63,564 nucleotides of DNA, taken from contig DASSIZ010000023.1 in the NCBI GenBank assembly GCA_035691485.1, positions 1 through 63,564 of the forward strand, written 5' to 3'. Position numbers and translations under genes: made by a program. The notes beneath the pieces are model-generated. The model was given only the letters and a program-made list of their open reading frames with translations. It searched no databases and had not been told where the DNA came from. Below are positions 17,870 to 26,899 of this stretch, piece by piece. Each line of letters opens with the position of its first letter. Positions within the stretch are counted from its first letter, which is position 1. This stretch comes from Terriglobales bacterium. Its GTDB lineage: Bacteria > Acidobacteriota > Terriglobia > Terriglobales > Acidobacteriaceae.

Positions 17870-19486
17870 CTATCTCGCCGGGCTCAGATCATTGCCTCCG
17901 CCCTTGAGTGCCTGCCGCATCATGGTGTCAACGTCCTGCTTCAGCTTCGCCAGCGAGGTCACCTGGATGTACACCATGTGCCCGGCGGGATACTGGGCGG
18001 AGGTGATGTTCTTGCGCATCGACGGATCCAATCCCATGTGACCCAGCGTGTACTCGATGCCAAGAATCGGGGTGGCAGCGTCGTACCAGCCTTCCGCGAC
18101 CAGCACGTGCATGTAGGGATTCTTGACGAAGGCGCGGCGAAGGGCATCGGCAGTTTCAGGAAACCCGCCGCGCGCCGACACCCCCATGTCCCACTGTGCG
18201 CCGATGCCGCCGCCGAGAATGTAGTAAATGAGATCGGACTTGTAGCCGAGATCGGAGCGGACGTACTCGTTAAACACGGTGGTGAAGGGGGGGCGGATAG
18301 CGGCTTCGCTCGGGTCGAAGCCGAACGGTCCCATCTCCGGCGATGCCGGGCCGACAAAGCGGCTATCGAGACGTCCGACCTGAAGCTTGCGGTCGCGCAG
18401 CAGTTCGCGGCTGAAGGTCTGCTGGTCGATGCGCAGGTCGTGCTCGTCAAGAATGATATTGCTCAATCCGGTGTAGCGGGCCAGGCGGTCGATGGCAGCA
18501 CGGCGCTCCTCGGCCGTTAGACGATCGCCCTTCTGCAACGCCTCCGTATAGCCGGTGTTCGCCCACTGCGTTACCTCGGCCAGCAGCTTCGCCGGATCCA
18601 TTTGCTGGACCTCGGCGGGCAGGCGCTTGTGATATTGCGCGGTCATGGCGTAGGTCGGCAGGAAGGCGATGTAGGCCAGGTCGTTGCCGCGGGCGAAGCT
18701 CAGGGTCTCAAAATTGAGCACCGAGGAAATCAAAGTGATGCCGTTGAGCGGGATGCCACGATCGATGAGGTAGCCCGACAATCCCGCGGCGCGCGTGGTA
18801 CCGTAGCTCTCGCCGGCAAGGAACAACGGCGAGGTCCAGCGCTGCGAGCGCGTCAGGTACATGCGGATGAATTCGCCGACCGATGCGATGTCACCCTGCA
18901 GTCCCCAGAATTTCTTGCCCAGCTCCGGCGTGAGCGCGCGGCTGTAGCCAGTGCCGACCGGATCGATGAAGACCAGGTCGGTTGAGTCGAGCCAGGTGTA
19001 CGGATTGTCTTCGAGCTGGAATGGAGGCGCGGGCATGCCGCCTTCGGGCAGCATCTTGACGCGCTTGGGCCCGATGGCGCCCATGTGCAGCCATACCGAA
19101 GACGAACCCGGCCCGCCGTTGAAAGCGAAAGTAAGCGGACGTCCCGGCTGCGAATTCTCGAGCGCGTAGGCCACATAGAACATGTGCGCCTCGACCTTGC
19201 TGGTCTGCTCGTTCTTGATCGGCATCGTGCCGACCGTCGCCGTGTAACGCAGCGCCTTGCCGCCGACGGAGATCTGGTGATGGGTGACCACCGGCTTTTC
19301 CTCCGGCGGCTCCTTCTCCTTGTCTTTTTCCTTGTCGGCAACGGGAGGCTTAGGTTCCTCGGCATCGGCAGGCGCCTCGGTGACGCGTTCAGCCGGCGGC
19401 GTGCCACGGCGTTCCGCGGCCCGCTGCTGTCCCATGGCAAGTGACGAAATAACGGCGAAAAGCACCAGAATGACGAAGTGGCGCAT
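17870..19486 (-). CDS. S10 family serine carboxypeptidase-like protein, secreted
   Basis: About 538 residues from the ATG at 19486, with AGGAG 6-7 bases upstream; the earlier in-frame ATG at 19522 lacks one. Signal peptide (FVILVLFAVISSLAMG), then an Ala/Pro/Glu/Lys-rich linker to about residue 70. The alpha/beta-hydrolase core has FAFNGGPGSSSVWLHMGA (oxyanion hole), the nucleophile GESYGTTRAAG, an Asp in EGWYDAATP and a His in YPAGHMVYI, so the triad is complete. S10 enzymes release C-terminal amino acids and work best at acid pH; bacterial versions with this organisation are common in Acidobacteria. Confidence 0.87.
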   Translation of the reverse strand: MRHFVILVLFAVISSLAMGQQRAAERRGTPPAERVTEAPADAEEPKPPVADKEKDKEKEPPEEKPVVTHHQISVGGKALRYTATVGTMPIKNEQTSKVEAHMFYVAYALENSQPGRPLTFAFNGGPGSSSVWLHMGAIGPKRVKMLPEGGMPAPPFQLEDNPYTWLDSTDLVFIDPVGTGYSRALTPELGKKFWGLQGDIASVGEFIRMYLTRSQRWTSPLFLAGESYGTTRAAGLSGYLIDRGIPLNGITLISSVLNFETLSFARGNDLAYIAFLPTYAMTAQYHKRLPAEVQQMDPAKLLAEVTQWANTGYTEALQKGDRLTAEERRAAIDRLARYTGLSNIILDEHDLRIDQQTFSRELLRDRKLQVGRLDSRFVGPASPEMGPFGFDPSEAAIRPPFTTVFNEYVRSDLGYKSDLIYYILGGGIGAQWDMGVSARGGFPETADALRRAFVKNPYMHVLVAEGWYDAATPILGIEYTLGHMGLDPSMRKNITSAQYPAGHMVYIQVTSLAKLKQDVDTMMRQALKGGGNDLSPAR

Positions 19487-19637
19487 CTCAGCTCCTGAAA
19501 CCTTTGTCCGCAAAGCGGGCATTGTACGCTACCGCACTGAATTTTCATTTCGTCAATCGATGCTTACCTGGGACGTGTACGGCTTGGCCGAGCCGCGTGA
19601 GCTGTCATAAAATCCAGAGTTCGTTACGGGAGGCTGA

Positions 19638-21878
19638 TTGAGCGGTCGCGCGCTAATACTGGTGTTCTGCCTGCTGGCGTTAGTTGCCGGCGGCTGGGCG
19701 CAAACTTCAGTGGAAGGAACCGTCAGGACCAGCGATGGACGCGCGATTGCGGGCACACATCTGGTCCTGCGGCATCTCAACGGAAGCGTCGCCGAGGAAA
19801 GTACCGCCGACGCCTCGGGCGCCTTCCGCCTGTCCGCGCAGCAAGCCGGCGCTTACGAACTTCTCGCCGACGCTCCCGGCTTCTTCACCGTCCAGTACCA
19901 CTTCATCGCGAGAGCGCGCCAACCGGTAAGCGTGGAGATCGAACTCGAGCCGAAAGCGGCGCGCAAGGAATCGGTGGAAGTTCGCTGCAGCTTTGCCGCG
20001 GTCGATCCGGAAAAAACTGGCAGCTCTTACAGCTTCGCGCGGCAGCAACTGGAAACTCTGCCCGATCCCATGGTTGAAACCGCCACTCGACTGGCCACGA
20101 ACCTGATGCCCGGCGCCACCCAGAGCCACGACAACTTTATTACCGTCCGCGGCACCGAGTTTTCGCTGCACCAGTTCATCAACGGCGTGTCGTTCCTCGA
20201 CAACGAGCAGCCCCAGTTCAGCCCCGGCGTGAGCCCGCAAATTTTCGAGACGGTGGACCTGCTGACCGGCGGCTTTACCGCCGAGTATGGCAACCGTTTC
20301 GGCGGGGTCATGGACATCACCACTCGCTCCGGACGGGAGATGGCCAAGCACGGCTCGGTGAACTTCATGGGCCTCACCAACGATAACTACGACGTGAATT
20401 CCGAATTGGGCGGCGCCAAGGGAAAGCTCGGTTATTACTTTTTCGCCGATGGGTTTACCTCCGGACGCTACCTGGACCCGCCCACGCGGAAAGAACTTTT
20501 CGATACCGGCCGCGGTCTTCGCGGCACCACCCAACTCGATTACCAGGCGGGGCATGACTCTTTCAAGCTGCTGTTGCTTGGCGGCGGCGTACATTTCGAC
20601 CAGCCGAATATCGCGGATGACCAGGACGTGGGACGCAACGCCACGCGCCATCTCGGTTCGCAAACCGCCATCGTGACCTGGACGCACGCCTTTTCCCAGG
20701 ACTCCGTCTGGCAAACCTCCGCCTACCAGAGAATCAACGGCGATCGCATTCATCCGACCAGCGACCTGGTAACGCCGTTGTCGGTGGGATCGCGCAGCAC
20801 GCTGACTGCCGGGATGAAGAGCGACTACACGCGGAACTGGCGCGGTCACACGCTAAAAGCCGGCATCGATCTTGTCCGCTTGCGCGAAAAAGAAAGCTTC
20901 TTCATCGACGGCCGCGGTGACCCCGAAGTCTTCCCCATCGATTTCCGCGGCGCTGTCCTGGGCGGGCAAGCCAGCGCGTACGTGCAGGATCATTTTCACC
21001 TGGCCCCGAACCTCACCGTCGATGCCGGCCTGCGTTACGACTACTTCGACCTGGTGAACACGGAGGCGCAGGTCAGCCCGCGCGTCGGCCTTGCCTATCA
21101 CATCCTGGCGACGAAGTCGGTGGTCCACGCCTCCTATAACCGGTTGATGTCGCCGCCGCCTATCGAATATTCGCTGCTGGCGAGTTGGATCGGCCACAAC
21201 GCGCCTGATCCAACCCAACGTGTCGGCAACGTCCACGCCTATAAGCAGAACGCCTTCGAAGTGGGATGGGCACAGGAGTTGCACCGCACCGCGTCGCTGG
21301 AGTTGAACGCCTGGCAGCACACCGGGCACAACGCATTCGAGAACCACGAGATCAGCGTGTCGCGGCTGTTCCTGCCGATTAACTTTTTCGCTGCCCGCGC
21401 GCACGGACTGGATTTCGTGCTCAACCTGCGCCCGCTGGAACGGTTCGGCATTACCGGCAGGCTTTCTTACACGGCGCAGCGGACATTCTTCTACGGACCC
21501 ACCACCGGCGGATTCACCGGAAACGAGCCCTTGGCGGCCGGCGAGCGAATCATTCCCGCCTTCGACGAGACCCATGTCGGCGCCGCCTACCTGGTGTATC
21601 AGAAACCGCGCTGGCGCAATTTCTGGGCCTCCACCAACATGCGTTACGGTAGCGGCAGCAAGCCCGAGCAGGCCCTCACGCGTCTGCCGCAGCATTTCAC
21701 CACCGACCTGGCCACCGGCTTTGCCTTGTGGAACTCCGAGCCGCGACGTCTGGATTTGGAGTTCAACGCTACCAACGTCTCCGATAGCCGCTATCAAATC
21801 GCCAAGGAAAGCGAAGAGATTCCCATCCAGTACTCCCATTCGCGCGCTGTCGGCGGCAGCCTGAAATTCCATTTTTAG
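19638..21878 (+). CDS. TonB-dependent receptor-like outer-membrane protein
   Basis: 746 residues starting at a TTG at 19638; GGGAGG lies 4 bases upstream and a signal peptide follows at once (LILVFCLLALVAGGWAQ), so the rare start is credible. Residues about 24-105 form a carboxypeptidase-regulatory-like domain (VEGTVRTSDGRAIAGTHLVLR). The plug region includes SHDNFITVRGTEFSLHQFING and TGGFTAEYGNRFGGVMDITT; the remainder is a barrel ending in LKFHF with the C-terminal aromatic needed for outer-membrane insertion. A clear TonB box was not found. Likely imports a substrate across the outer membrane. It lies 129 bases upstream of two MacB-like permeases. Confidence 0.82.
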   Translation: MSGRALILVFCLLALVAGGWAQTSVEGTVRTSDGRAIAGTHLVLRHLNGSVAEESTADASGAFRLSAQQAGAYELLADAPGFFTVQYHFIARARQPVSVEIELEPKAARKESVEVRCSFAAVDPEKTGSSYSFARQQLETLPDPMVETATRLATNLMPGATQSHDNFITVRGTEFSLHQFINGVSFLDNEQPQFSPGVSPQIFETVDLLTGGFTAEYGNRFGGVMDITTRSGREMAKHGSVNFMGLTNDNYDVNSELGGAKGKLGYYFFADGFTSGRYLDPPTRKELFDTGRGLRGTTQLDYQAGHDSFKLLLLGGGVHFDQPNIADDQDVGRNATRHLGSQTAIVTWTHAFSQDSVWQTSAYQRINGDRIHPTSDLVTPLSVGSRSTLTAGMKSDYTRNWRGHTLKAGIDLVRLREKESFFIDGRGDPEVFPIDFRGAVLGGQASAYVQDHFHLAPNLTVDAGLRYDYFDLVNTEAQVSPRVGLAYHILATKSVVHASYNRLMSPPPIEYSLLASWIGHNAPDPTQRVGNVHAYKQNAFEVGWAQELHRTASLELNAWQHTGHNAFENHEISVSRLFLPINFFAARAHGLDFVLNLRPLERFGITGRLSYTAQRTFFYGPTTGGFTGNEPLAAGERIIPAFDETHVGAAYLVYQKPRWRNFWASTNMRYGSGSKPEQALTRLPQHFTTDLATGFALWNSEPRRLDLEFNATNVSDSRYQIAKESEEIPIQYSHSRAVGGSLKFHF

Positions 21879-22007
21879 GAACCAGATTCCGCACGCGACC
21901 GGCGCCGGATTGCTCACATTTGAATCTGCCTCCAGTCTAAGGAACCTGTAGGGCGTGCGCTCCGTAACTATCGAAGAGAGCCCGTGCAACTGCGCTTGGG
22001 AGGTCCT

Positions 22008-23273
22008 GTGAACCTGCGAGAAATCGCGCGTCAAACGCTCAGCTCGATGCGGGCGCACAAGATGCGCAGTTTCCTCACTATGTTCGGGATCATCTGGGGC
22101 ATTACCTCGGTGGTGCTGCTGGTCGGGCTGGGGCGCGGCTTCAATCAAGACCAGAAGCGGCGCATGCGGACCATCGGCGTGGACCTGGTCATCGTTTGGG
22201 GAGGGCGGACCAGCACCGGCGAAGGAGGCTACGCGGCCGGCCGGCCGATTCGCCTGAATATCAGCGACGTTTACGCGATCAAGCAAGAAGATTACCTGAT
22301 TAAGTCGGTCAGCCCGGAGATGATCCGGCCGGTCCCCCAGGTGAGCGCGTTCAATGCCTCCAACCGGCCCGTCCGCGGCGTGTGGCCGGAGTATCAGGGT
22401 TTCCGGTCGCTGAAGGCGACGGAAGGCCGGTTGATGACGAGCGAGGATGAAGACCAGGCTCGGCGGGTTGTGATTCTTGGCGACGAAGCCCGCCAGCAAC
22501 TGTACCGCGGCAAGCCCGCTGTCGGGGCGACCCTGGAAATTGCCGGTTATCCCTACGAGGTCATCGGCGTACTGGAGAGGAAAAAACAGAACGGCAGCTA
22601 CGGCTCCGGGCCTGACAACACGCAGTTGTTTGTTCCCTACTCCGCGATGGCTCGGGACTTCCCGCCGCCCAGCAGCCCGGAACGTCCGTGGATCGACAAA
22701 GGTTATCTGAACAACATTGTGTTTGAAGTTGCCGACCCTGCGCAGCACGAAGCGGCGATTGCGCAGGTCTATCGAACGCTCGGCCGCGTACATCACTTCG
22801 ATCCCCAGGACAAGTACGCGCTGTTCACCTGGGACACCATGTACAGCGCGAAGCTGACGGAGCGCATTTTCAATGTCATGACAATTTTCTTTGCCATAGT
22901 GGCATTGATGACGTTGTCGCTGGGCGGCATTGGGGTGATGAACATCATGCTGGTTTCGGTGACCGAGCGAACGCGCGAGATCGGCGTGCGCAAAGCGCTA
23001 GGCGCAACCGCAGGCGATATCCAGCGTCAGTTCTTCGCCGAATCGGCGACGCTGACGGCGCTGAGCGGAACTATCGGACTCATGCTGGGCCTGGCTGTCT
23101 GCATCGTGATGCAGAAGGCGCCTCTGCCCGACTTCATGCCGGCGCCCATGATTGTGCCTGGGGCGATCGTGGCCTCCATCGTGACCTTGTCGTTGATCAC
23201 GATAACGGCGGGAATGTATCCCGCCCGGCGGGCCGCTTCCCTTTCACCCATTGAGTGCCTGCGCTACGAGTAA
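22008..23273 (+). CDS. ABC transporter permease, MacB/FtsX type (first of pair)
   Basis: About 421 residues. I place the start at GTG 22008 because GGGAGG sits 4 bases before it; another GTG at 21984 is in frame but has no ribosome site. One transmembrane helix near residues 25-45, a large extracytoplasmic MacB-core domain (about 55-255), then three helices around SLGGIGVMNIMLVSVTERTREIGVRKALGA, the FtsX coupling segment. No ATP-binding cassette is fused and none is encoded next door. The family drives mechanotransmission-type export of proteins, siderophores or antibiotics. Its stop is 6 bases from the next gene, which is a paralogue. Confidence 0.87.
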   Translation: MNLREIARQTLSSMRAHKMRSFLTMFGIIWGITSVVLLVGLGRGFNQDQKRRMRTIGVDLVIVWGGRTSTGEGGYAAGRPIRLNISDVYAIKQEDYLIKSVSPEMIRPVPQVSAFNASNRPVRGVWPEYQGFRSLKATEGRLMTSEDEDQARRVVILGDEARQQLYRGKPAVGATLEIAGYPYEVIGVLERKKQNGSYGSGPDNTQLFVPYSAMARDFPPPSSPERPWIDKGYLNNIVFEVADPAQHEAAIAQVYRTLGRVHHFDPQDKYALFTWDTMYSAKLTERIFNVMTIFFAIVALMTLSLGGIGVMNIMLVSVTERTREIGVRKALGATAGDIQRQFFAESATLTALSGTIGLMLGLAVCIVMQKAPLPDFMPAPMIVPGAIVASIVTLSLITITAGMYPARRAASLSPIECLRYE

Positions 23274-23279
23274 ACGATC

Positions 23280-24536
23280 ATGTGGCTGAAGGAAATCATC
23301 GTCGAGAGTTGGCAGTCGCTGGCGCGCAACCGCCTGCGCAGCACCCTGACCATGCTCGGCATTACCTGGGGACTGGTGACCGTGGTGCTGCTGCTCGGCT
23401 ACGGGCAGGGCGTCGGCGAGAGCGTGCTCAATGCCTTTCTTGGCATCGGGAACAACGTGATTCTCTCCTGGGCCGGGCAGACCAGCATGCAGGCGGGCGG
23501 CGAACGCGCCGGCAAACGCATTCATTACAAGTACGAAGATATCCAGGCCATCCGGGACGAGGTTCCCATCCTGAAAGGCGTCAGCGCCGAGGACGACAAC
23601 AACCTGCCCTTCAAGTACGGTAACAAGGTGATCACGATCTCCAGCAAAGCGGTGCAGTTCCCCTACGGACAAATTCGGAAGTTGAACGTGGAGGAAGGCC
23701 GCTACTTCGAGGAGGGGGATTTCATCGAGCACCGACGCGTCTGCATCTTTGGGCCGCTCGCCGCGAAACGAATCTTTGGCGGCCTGAACCCGGTCGGGCA
23801 GTATGTGACCGTCCGCGGCCAGGATTTCCAGATCATCGGCCTGCTGCAGATGAAGATCCAGGATTCTTCCAATAACGGTCCCGACAATCAGAACGTGTTC
23901 CTGCCATTTGAGACCTATCGCGACGTGATGGACATTCGCGACCCGGGGATGATCGTGTACGCGCCCATCAATCCGGCGTTGCACGTCAAGGCGAGGGAAG
24001 CGGTGCGCGCGGTGCTGGCGCGGCGGCACCACTTCGATCCCAAAGACGAAAAGGCGACAGCGGACTGGGACACGGTGGAAGATGCGGAGGAGCTGGCGCA
24101 GTTCTCCATCGCGCTGCAAATCGTGCTGGGACTGATTGGCGCGCTTACGCTCGGCGTCGGCGGCGTGGGCGTGATGAATATCATGCTGGTCTCGGTGACC
24201 GAGCGAACCCGCGAAATCGGATTGCGCAAGGCGGTGGGCGCCCGCAAGTCGGATATCCTCGGGCAGTTTCTGGTCGAAGCGCTGGTGATCACGTTCATCG
24301 GCGGCGCGCTCGGCATGCTGCTGGCAACCACCATCGCTCACTCCGTCCCGCCGATGCCGCTTTACGCGGAGCAGTTCAAGATGGCCAACCACGAGGGTGA
24401 CATTTTCTTAAGAACTTCGCCGGTCGTGTTGACCGCGTCATTCTTAATCCTAGCTGCTGTGGGAGTGGCTTCAGGATTCTGGCCGGCACTCAAGGCCGCC
24501 AGGATGGAGCCAGTGGAAGCTCTGCGCTACGAATAA
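23280..24536 (+). CDS. ABC transporter permease, MacB/FtsX type (second of pair)
   Basis: 418 residues, same architecture as the preceding gene: N-terminal helix (STLTMLGITWGLVTVVLLLGY), MacB core domain, then three C-terminal helices with VGGVGVMNIMLVSVTERTREIGLRKAVGARKSDILGQF and EPVEALRYE at the end. The two proteins are similar throughout and probably form a heterodimer. The ATPase partner must be encoded elsewhere, if there is one. In Acidobacteria, fused double permeases of this type without ATPases are common; here the two halves are separate genes. Translation is probably coupled to the first. Confidence 0.87.
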   Translation: MWLKEIIVESWQSLARNRLRSTLTMLGITWGLVTVVLLLGYGQGVGESVLNAFLGIGNNVILSWAGQTSMQAGGERAGKRIHYKYEDIQAIRDEVPILKGVSAEDDNNLPFKYGNKVITISSKAVQFPYGQIRKLNVEEGRYFEEGDFIEHRRVCIFGPLAAKRIFGGLNPVGQYVTVRGQDFQIIGLLQMKIQDSSNNGPDNQNVFLPFETYRDVMDIRDPGMIVYAPINPALHVKAREAVRAVLARRHHFDPKDEKATADWDTVEDAEELAQFSIALQIVLGLIGALTLGVGGVGVMNIMLVSVTERTREIGLRKAVGARKSDILGQFLVEALVITFIGGALGMLLATTIAHSVPPMPLYAEQFKMANHEGDIFLRTSPVVLTASFLILAAVGVASGFWPALKAARMEPVEALRYE

Positions 24537-24707
24537 AGCCGCTAACCCGCGGAGTTCGAAAATCGCGCACGCAATCGTGCCCGCAATCTTCCTGGACATC
24601 GGAAACAACTCCACGAGCGTTCGGAAACCGGGTTCTGGCAGGCAGAAATGTTCTTTTCGGGTCTTCCCTTCCCGACCGACGCGACACGCGAAACGTGAAA
24701 GGTCGGC

Positions 24708-24716
24708 TGATAAAAT
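24708..24716 (+). promoter_or_regulatory. Extended -10 promoter, predicted leaderless start
   Basis: TGA-TAAAAT (TG at 24708-24709, TAAAAT at 24711-24716) ends 6 bases before the ATG at 24723, placing transcription start about on the A of the start codon. There is no Shine-Dalgarno sequence, so the gene is probably translated from a leaderless message. Confidence 0.45.
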
Positions 24717-24722
24717 TTCCGC

Positions 24723-25073
24723 ATGGACGCCTTCCCCCAGCTGCGCGGGCACAAGTACATCGACCTGGTCACGTTCCGCAAAACCGGGGTGGGCGTGCAC
24801 ACCCCCGTTTGGTTCGCCGAGGGTGGCGGCAGAATCTACATCTTCAGCAATCGCAAAGCCGGAAAGCTGAAGCGAATTCGCAACAATGCGAGCGTCGAGA
24901 TCGCTCCCTCCACTATGCGCGGCCACCCTCTCGGCCCTTACGTTCCCGCCACTGCCCGCATCGCCAGCGACCAGGCGGCGGGGCGGGAGGCGATCCGCCG
25001 CAAGTACTGGCTGGCGCGGATTCCATGGATTTGGAGCAAGGACAGTACCTACCTGGAACTGTTGGCCCGGTGA
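24723..25073 (+). CDS. PPOX-class F420-dependent oxidoreductase-like protein
   Basis: 116 residues with a split-barrel flavin/F420 fold. Family strings: KYIDLVTFRKTGVGVHTPVWF near the start (strands 1-2), YIFSNRKAGKLKRIRNNASVEIAPST (strand pair and basic helix), and PWIWSKDSTYLELL at the end. Closest visible group is the F420-binding PPOX class known from actinobacteria and also found in Acidobacteria. Specific substrate cannot be told. Predicted leaderless from the adjacent extended -10. Confidence 0.75.
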   Translation: MDAFPQLRGHKYIDLVTFRKTGVGVHTPVWFAEGGGRIYIFSNRKAGKLKRIRNNASVEIAPSTMRGHPLGPYVPATARIASDQAAGREAIRRKYWLARIPWIWSKDSTYLELLAR

Positions 25074-25119
25074 CGCACCCCGTCAACTGTGATATAGAGT
25101 CGGCAGTTACTCCCGCTTC

Positions 25120-26856
25120 ATGCTGGACATCGCAGCCCTCGTGGCCGGCCTTGCGTTGCTCTCCATACCTGGCATTTTCATCTGGCGTGCCGTATTCCCC
25201 GAACATGACTTAGCAGATCTCCTCACCTGGGGCGCCACTGCGGGGCTCGCGCTCGCGGTGCTGGTTGCGTTTTACGTTTCGCTGGTCCGCCTGTCCTTAT
25301 TCTGGCCGCTGTGGATGGGCGTACTCGCGGTGAGCCTGCTGCTCGCCCGGGTTCGTTCGTCGCGGCGGCAACCGCCTGCGCCAGATCGCACGTGGTATTG
25401 GCTGGCATTACTGCTGGCGATCGTTGCGGTCTCACGGTTCTTGCCCACTTTTTTTCAGGCTATTCCTCCCGGTTTTGATCCCAGTCTCCATCTTCTGCTG
25501 GCGAAGAAGATGCTGCTCGCCGACAAGCTCATTTACGACCTCACGCCGTTTGAGAGCATTTCGCTGAACTACCCTTTGGGAAGTCATCTCCTCGTCGTCG
25601 TTCTCTCGCGCCTGACCTCGATCTCGCTGCACCGCGTTTACCAGTTGCTGATCCCCGCGCTGGGCGTAATCACGACCGCCCAGGTGTACGGCCTGGCGCG
25701 GCGGGTTTTCCGCTCCTCCGAGATCGCCTTGTATGCCGCGCTGGCGTATGGCATGTGGGCTTTCCTCGGCAGCATCGGCTATTACGCCTGGGGCGGGCTG
25801 CCCAACGAACTGGGCATGGTGTTTCTGATCGCTGCCATCGCCATCCTTGCCGAGTCAACGTGCGATCTCCGTTGCGCCGCTGCCATCGCCGTCTTCCTGG
25901 CCGCCGTATTCCTGACGCACCATCAAGTGACCCTGGTGGCGGCCATCACGATGGGCGTTGCTGCCGGGCATCTACTGCTTTCGCCCGCCGGCGCCGATCC
26001 CGGGCAACGAGCCAAGTTGCGCGCGCTTGTCATGGGAGGGGTGGGCAGCGTCGGGTTGGCTTCCGCGTTTCTGTTGCCGGAAGTCGTCAAGCTGCGCCAG
26101 ATCGGAGAAACCGATGCGCTCCGCTTCCAAAGCGCGCACTCGTTCCTGTTGCTGATTGCCGGCATGGGTGTGATCTTCCTGGCCTTCGCAAGCTGCGGCG
26201 TTGTGTTGGCGTGCCGGCGCGATACGGAGAGGCGCACCGGCATGCTGCTGGCGATGTCCGTCGCGCTGTTTGCTGCGTACCTGCTATGCGGCCCCATCTA
26301 TCAAACTTACTCGTTGCACCGCTGGGGAGAGGAGCGCACGGCGCTGGAGCCTTCGCGCTTCCTCACCGACCTGGTGTACTTGCTGAGCGTGTTTGCCGGT
26401 TACGCCATGTACCGCCTGGCAAAGCGTTACCGAGTGGCGCCAGGCACGGCATTCGCGCTCGGCTTGCTGCTGTCGCTCACCAACATCCCGATGTGGCGCG
26501 ACAATTTTGTCGCAGATCGCGACCCCGATCGCTGGCTTGCCTACACCTGGATTCAGCAGCACACGCCGCCCGACGCGGTCGTCCTGACCAGCGATCAATG
26601 GGCGCCCTACGCAACCTGGCGACAAACCCTGCTGACCCCTGTCACCGCATCGGACGTCCGCGCCGGCGACAACAATGCGCGCCGCGCGGCAGCGGCCTTG
26701 TCCGCGGGTCATCCACCAGCCGTCGGAACCGCGATCGCGGTGATTGCTCCCGGTGGCAAATGGAACCGGGGGTCGGTTATCTGGAAATCGCCATCAGGAT
26801 GGACGGTCGTGCAGCAGTGGCCGGACGCGGATTTCAGGGCCACGGCGCTGCGCTGA
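25120..26856 (+). CDS. Polytopic membrane protein, GT39/DUF6541-like
   Basis: 578 residues, about 12-13 hydrophobic helices. After two helices the first periplasmic loop carries FFQAIPPGFDPSLHLLLAKK, where the Asp and His resemble the catalytic-loop acid and neighbour in lipid-linked glycosyltransferases (GT-C fold), and the C-terminal soluble tail (about residues 455-578) has LTSDQWAPYATWRQTLLT. I therefore read it as a GT-C-like or DUF6541-like membrane enzyme, perhaps using the polyprenyl-phosphate sugar made by the GT2 gene product at 11510, but there is no direct evidence. A TATAGA at 25093-25098 could be its -10. Confidence 0.6.
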   Translation: MLDIAALVAGLALLSIPGIFIWRAVFPEHDLADLLTWGATAGLALAVLVAFYVSLVRLSLFWPLWMGVLAVSLLLARVRSSRRQPPAPDRTWYWLALLLAIVAVSRFLPTFFQAIPPGFDPSLHLLLAKKMLLADKLIYDLTPFESISLNYPLGSHLLVVVLSRLTSISLHRVYQLLIPALGVITTAQVYGLARRVFRSSEIALYAALAYGMWAFLGSIGYYAWGGLPNELGMVFLIAAIAILAESTCDLRCAAAIAVFLAAVFLTHHQVTLVAAITMGVAAGHLLLSPAGADPGQRAKLRALVMGGVGSVGLASAFLLPEVVKLRQIGETDALRFQSAHSFLLLIAGMGVIFLAFASCGVVLACRRDTERRTGMLLAMSVALFAAYLLCGPIYQTYSLHRWGEERTALEPSRFLTDLVYLLSVFAGYAMYRLAKRYRVAPGTAFALGLLLSLTNIPMWRDNFVADRDPDRWLAYTWIQQHTPPDAVVLTSDQWAPYATWRQTLLTPVTASDVRAGDNNARRAAAALSAGHPPAVGTAIAVIAPGGKWNRGSVIWKSPSGWTVVQQWPDADFRATALR

Positions 26857-26899
26857 GCGGTGGCGGCTATATCCTGCTGTTTCGCGCACTCGCTCCCGC

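Noticed and set aside
20853-22796. 647-codon minus-strand frame under the TonB-type receptor and first permease
   Set aside because: Spans two genes with good domains; composition and motifs are those of a shadow frame.
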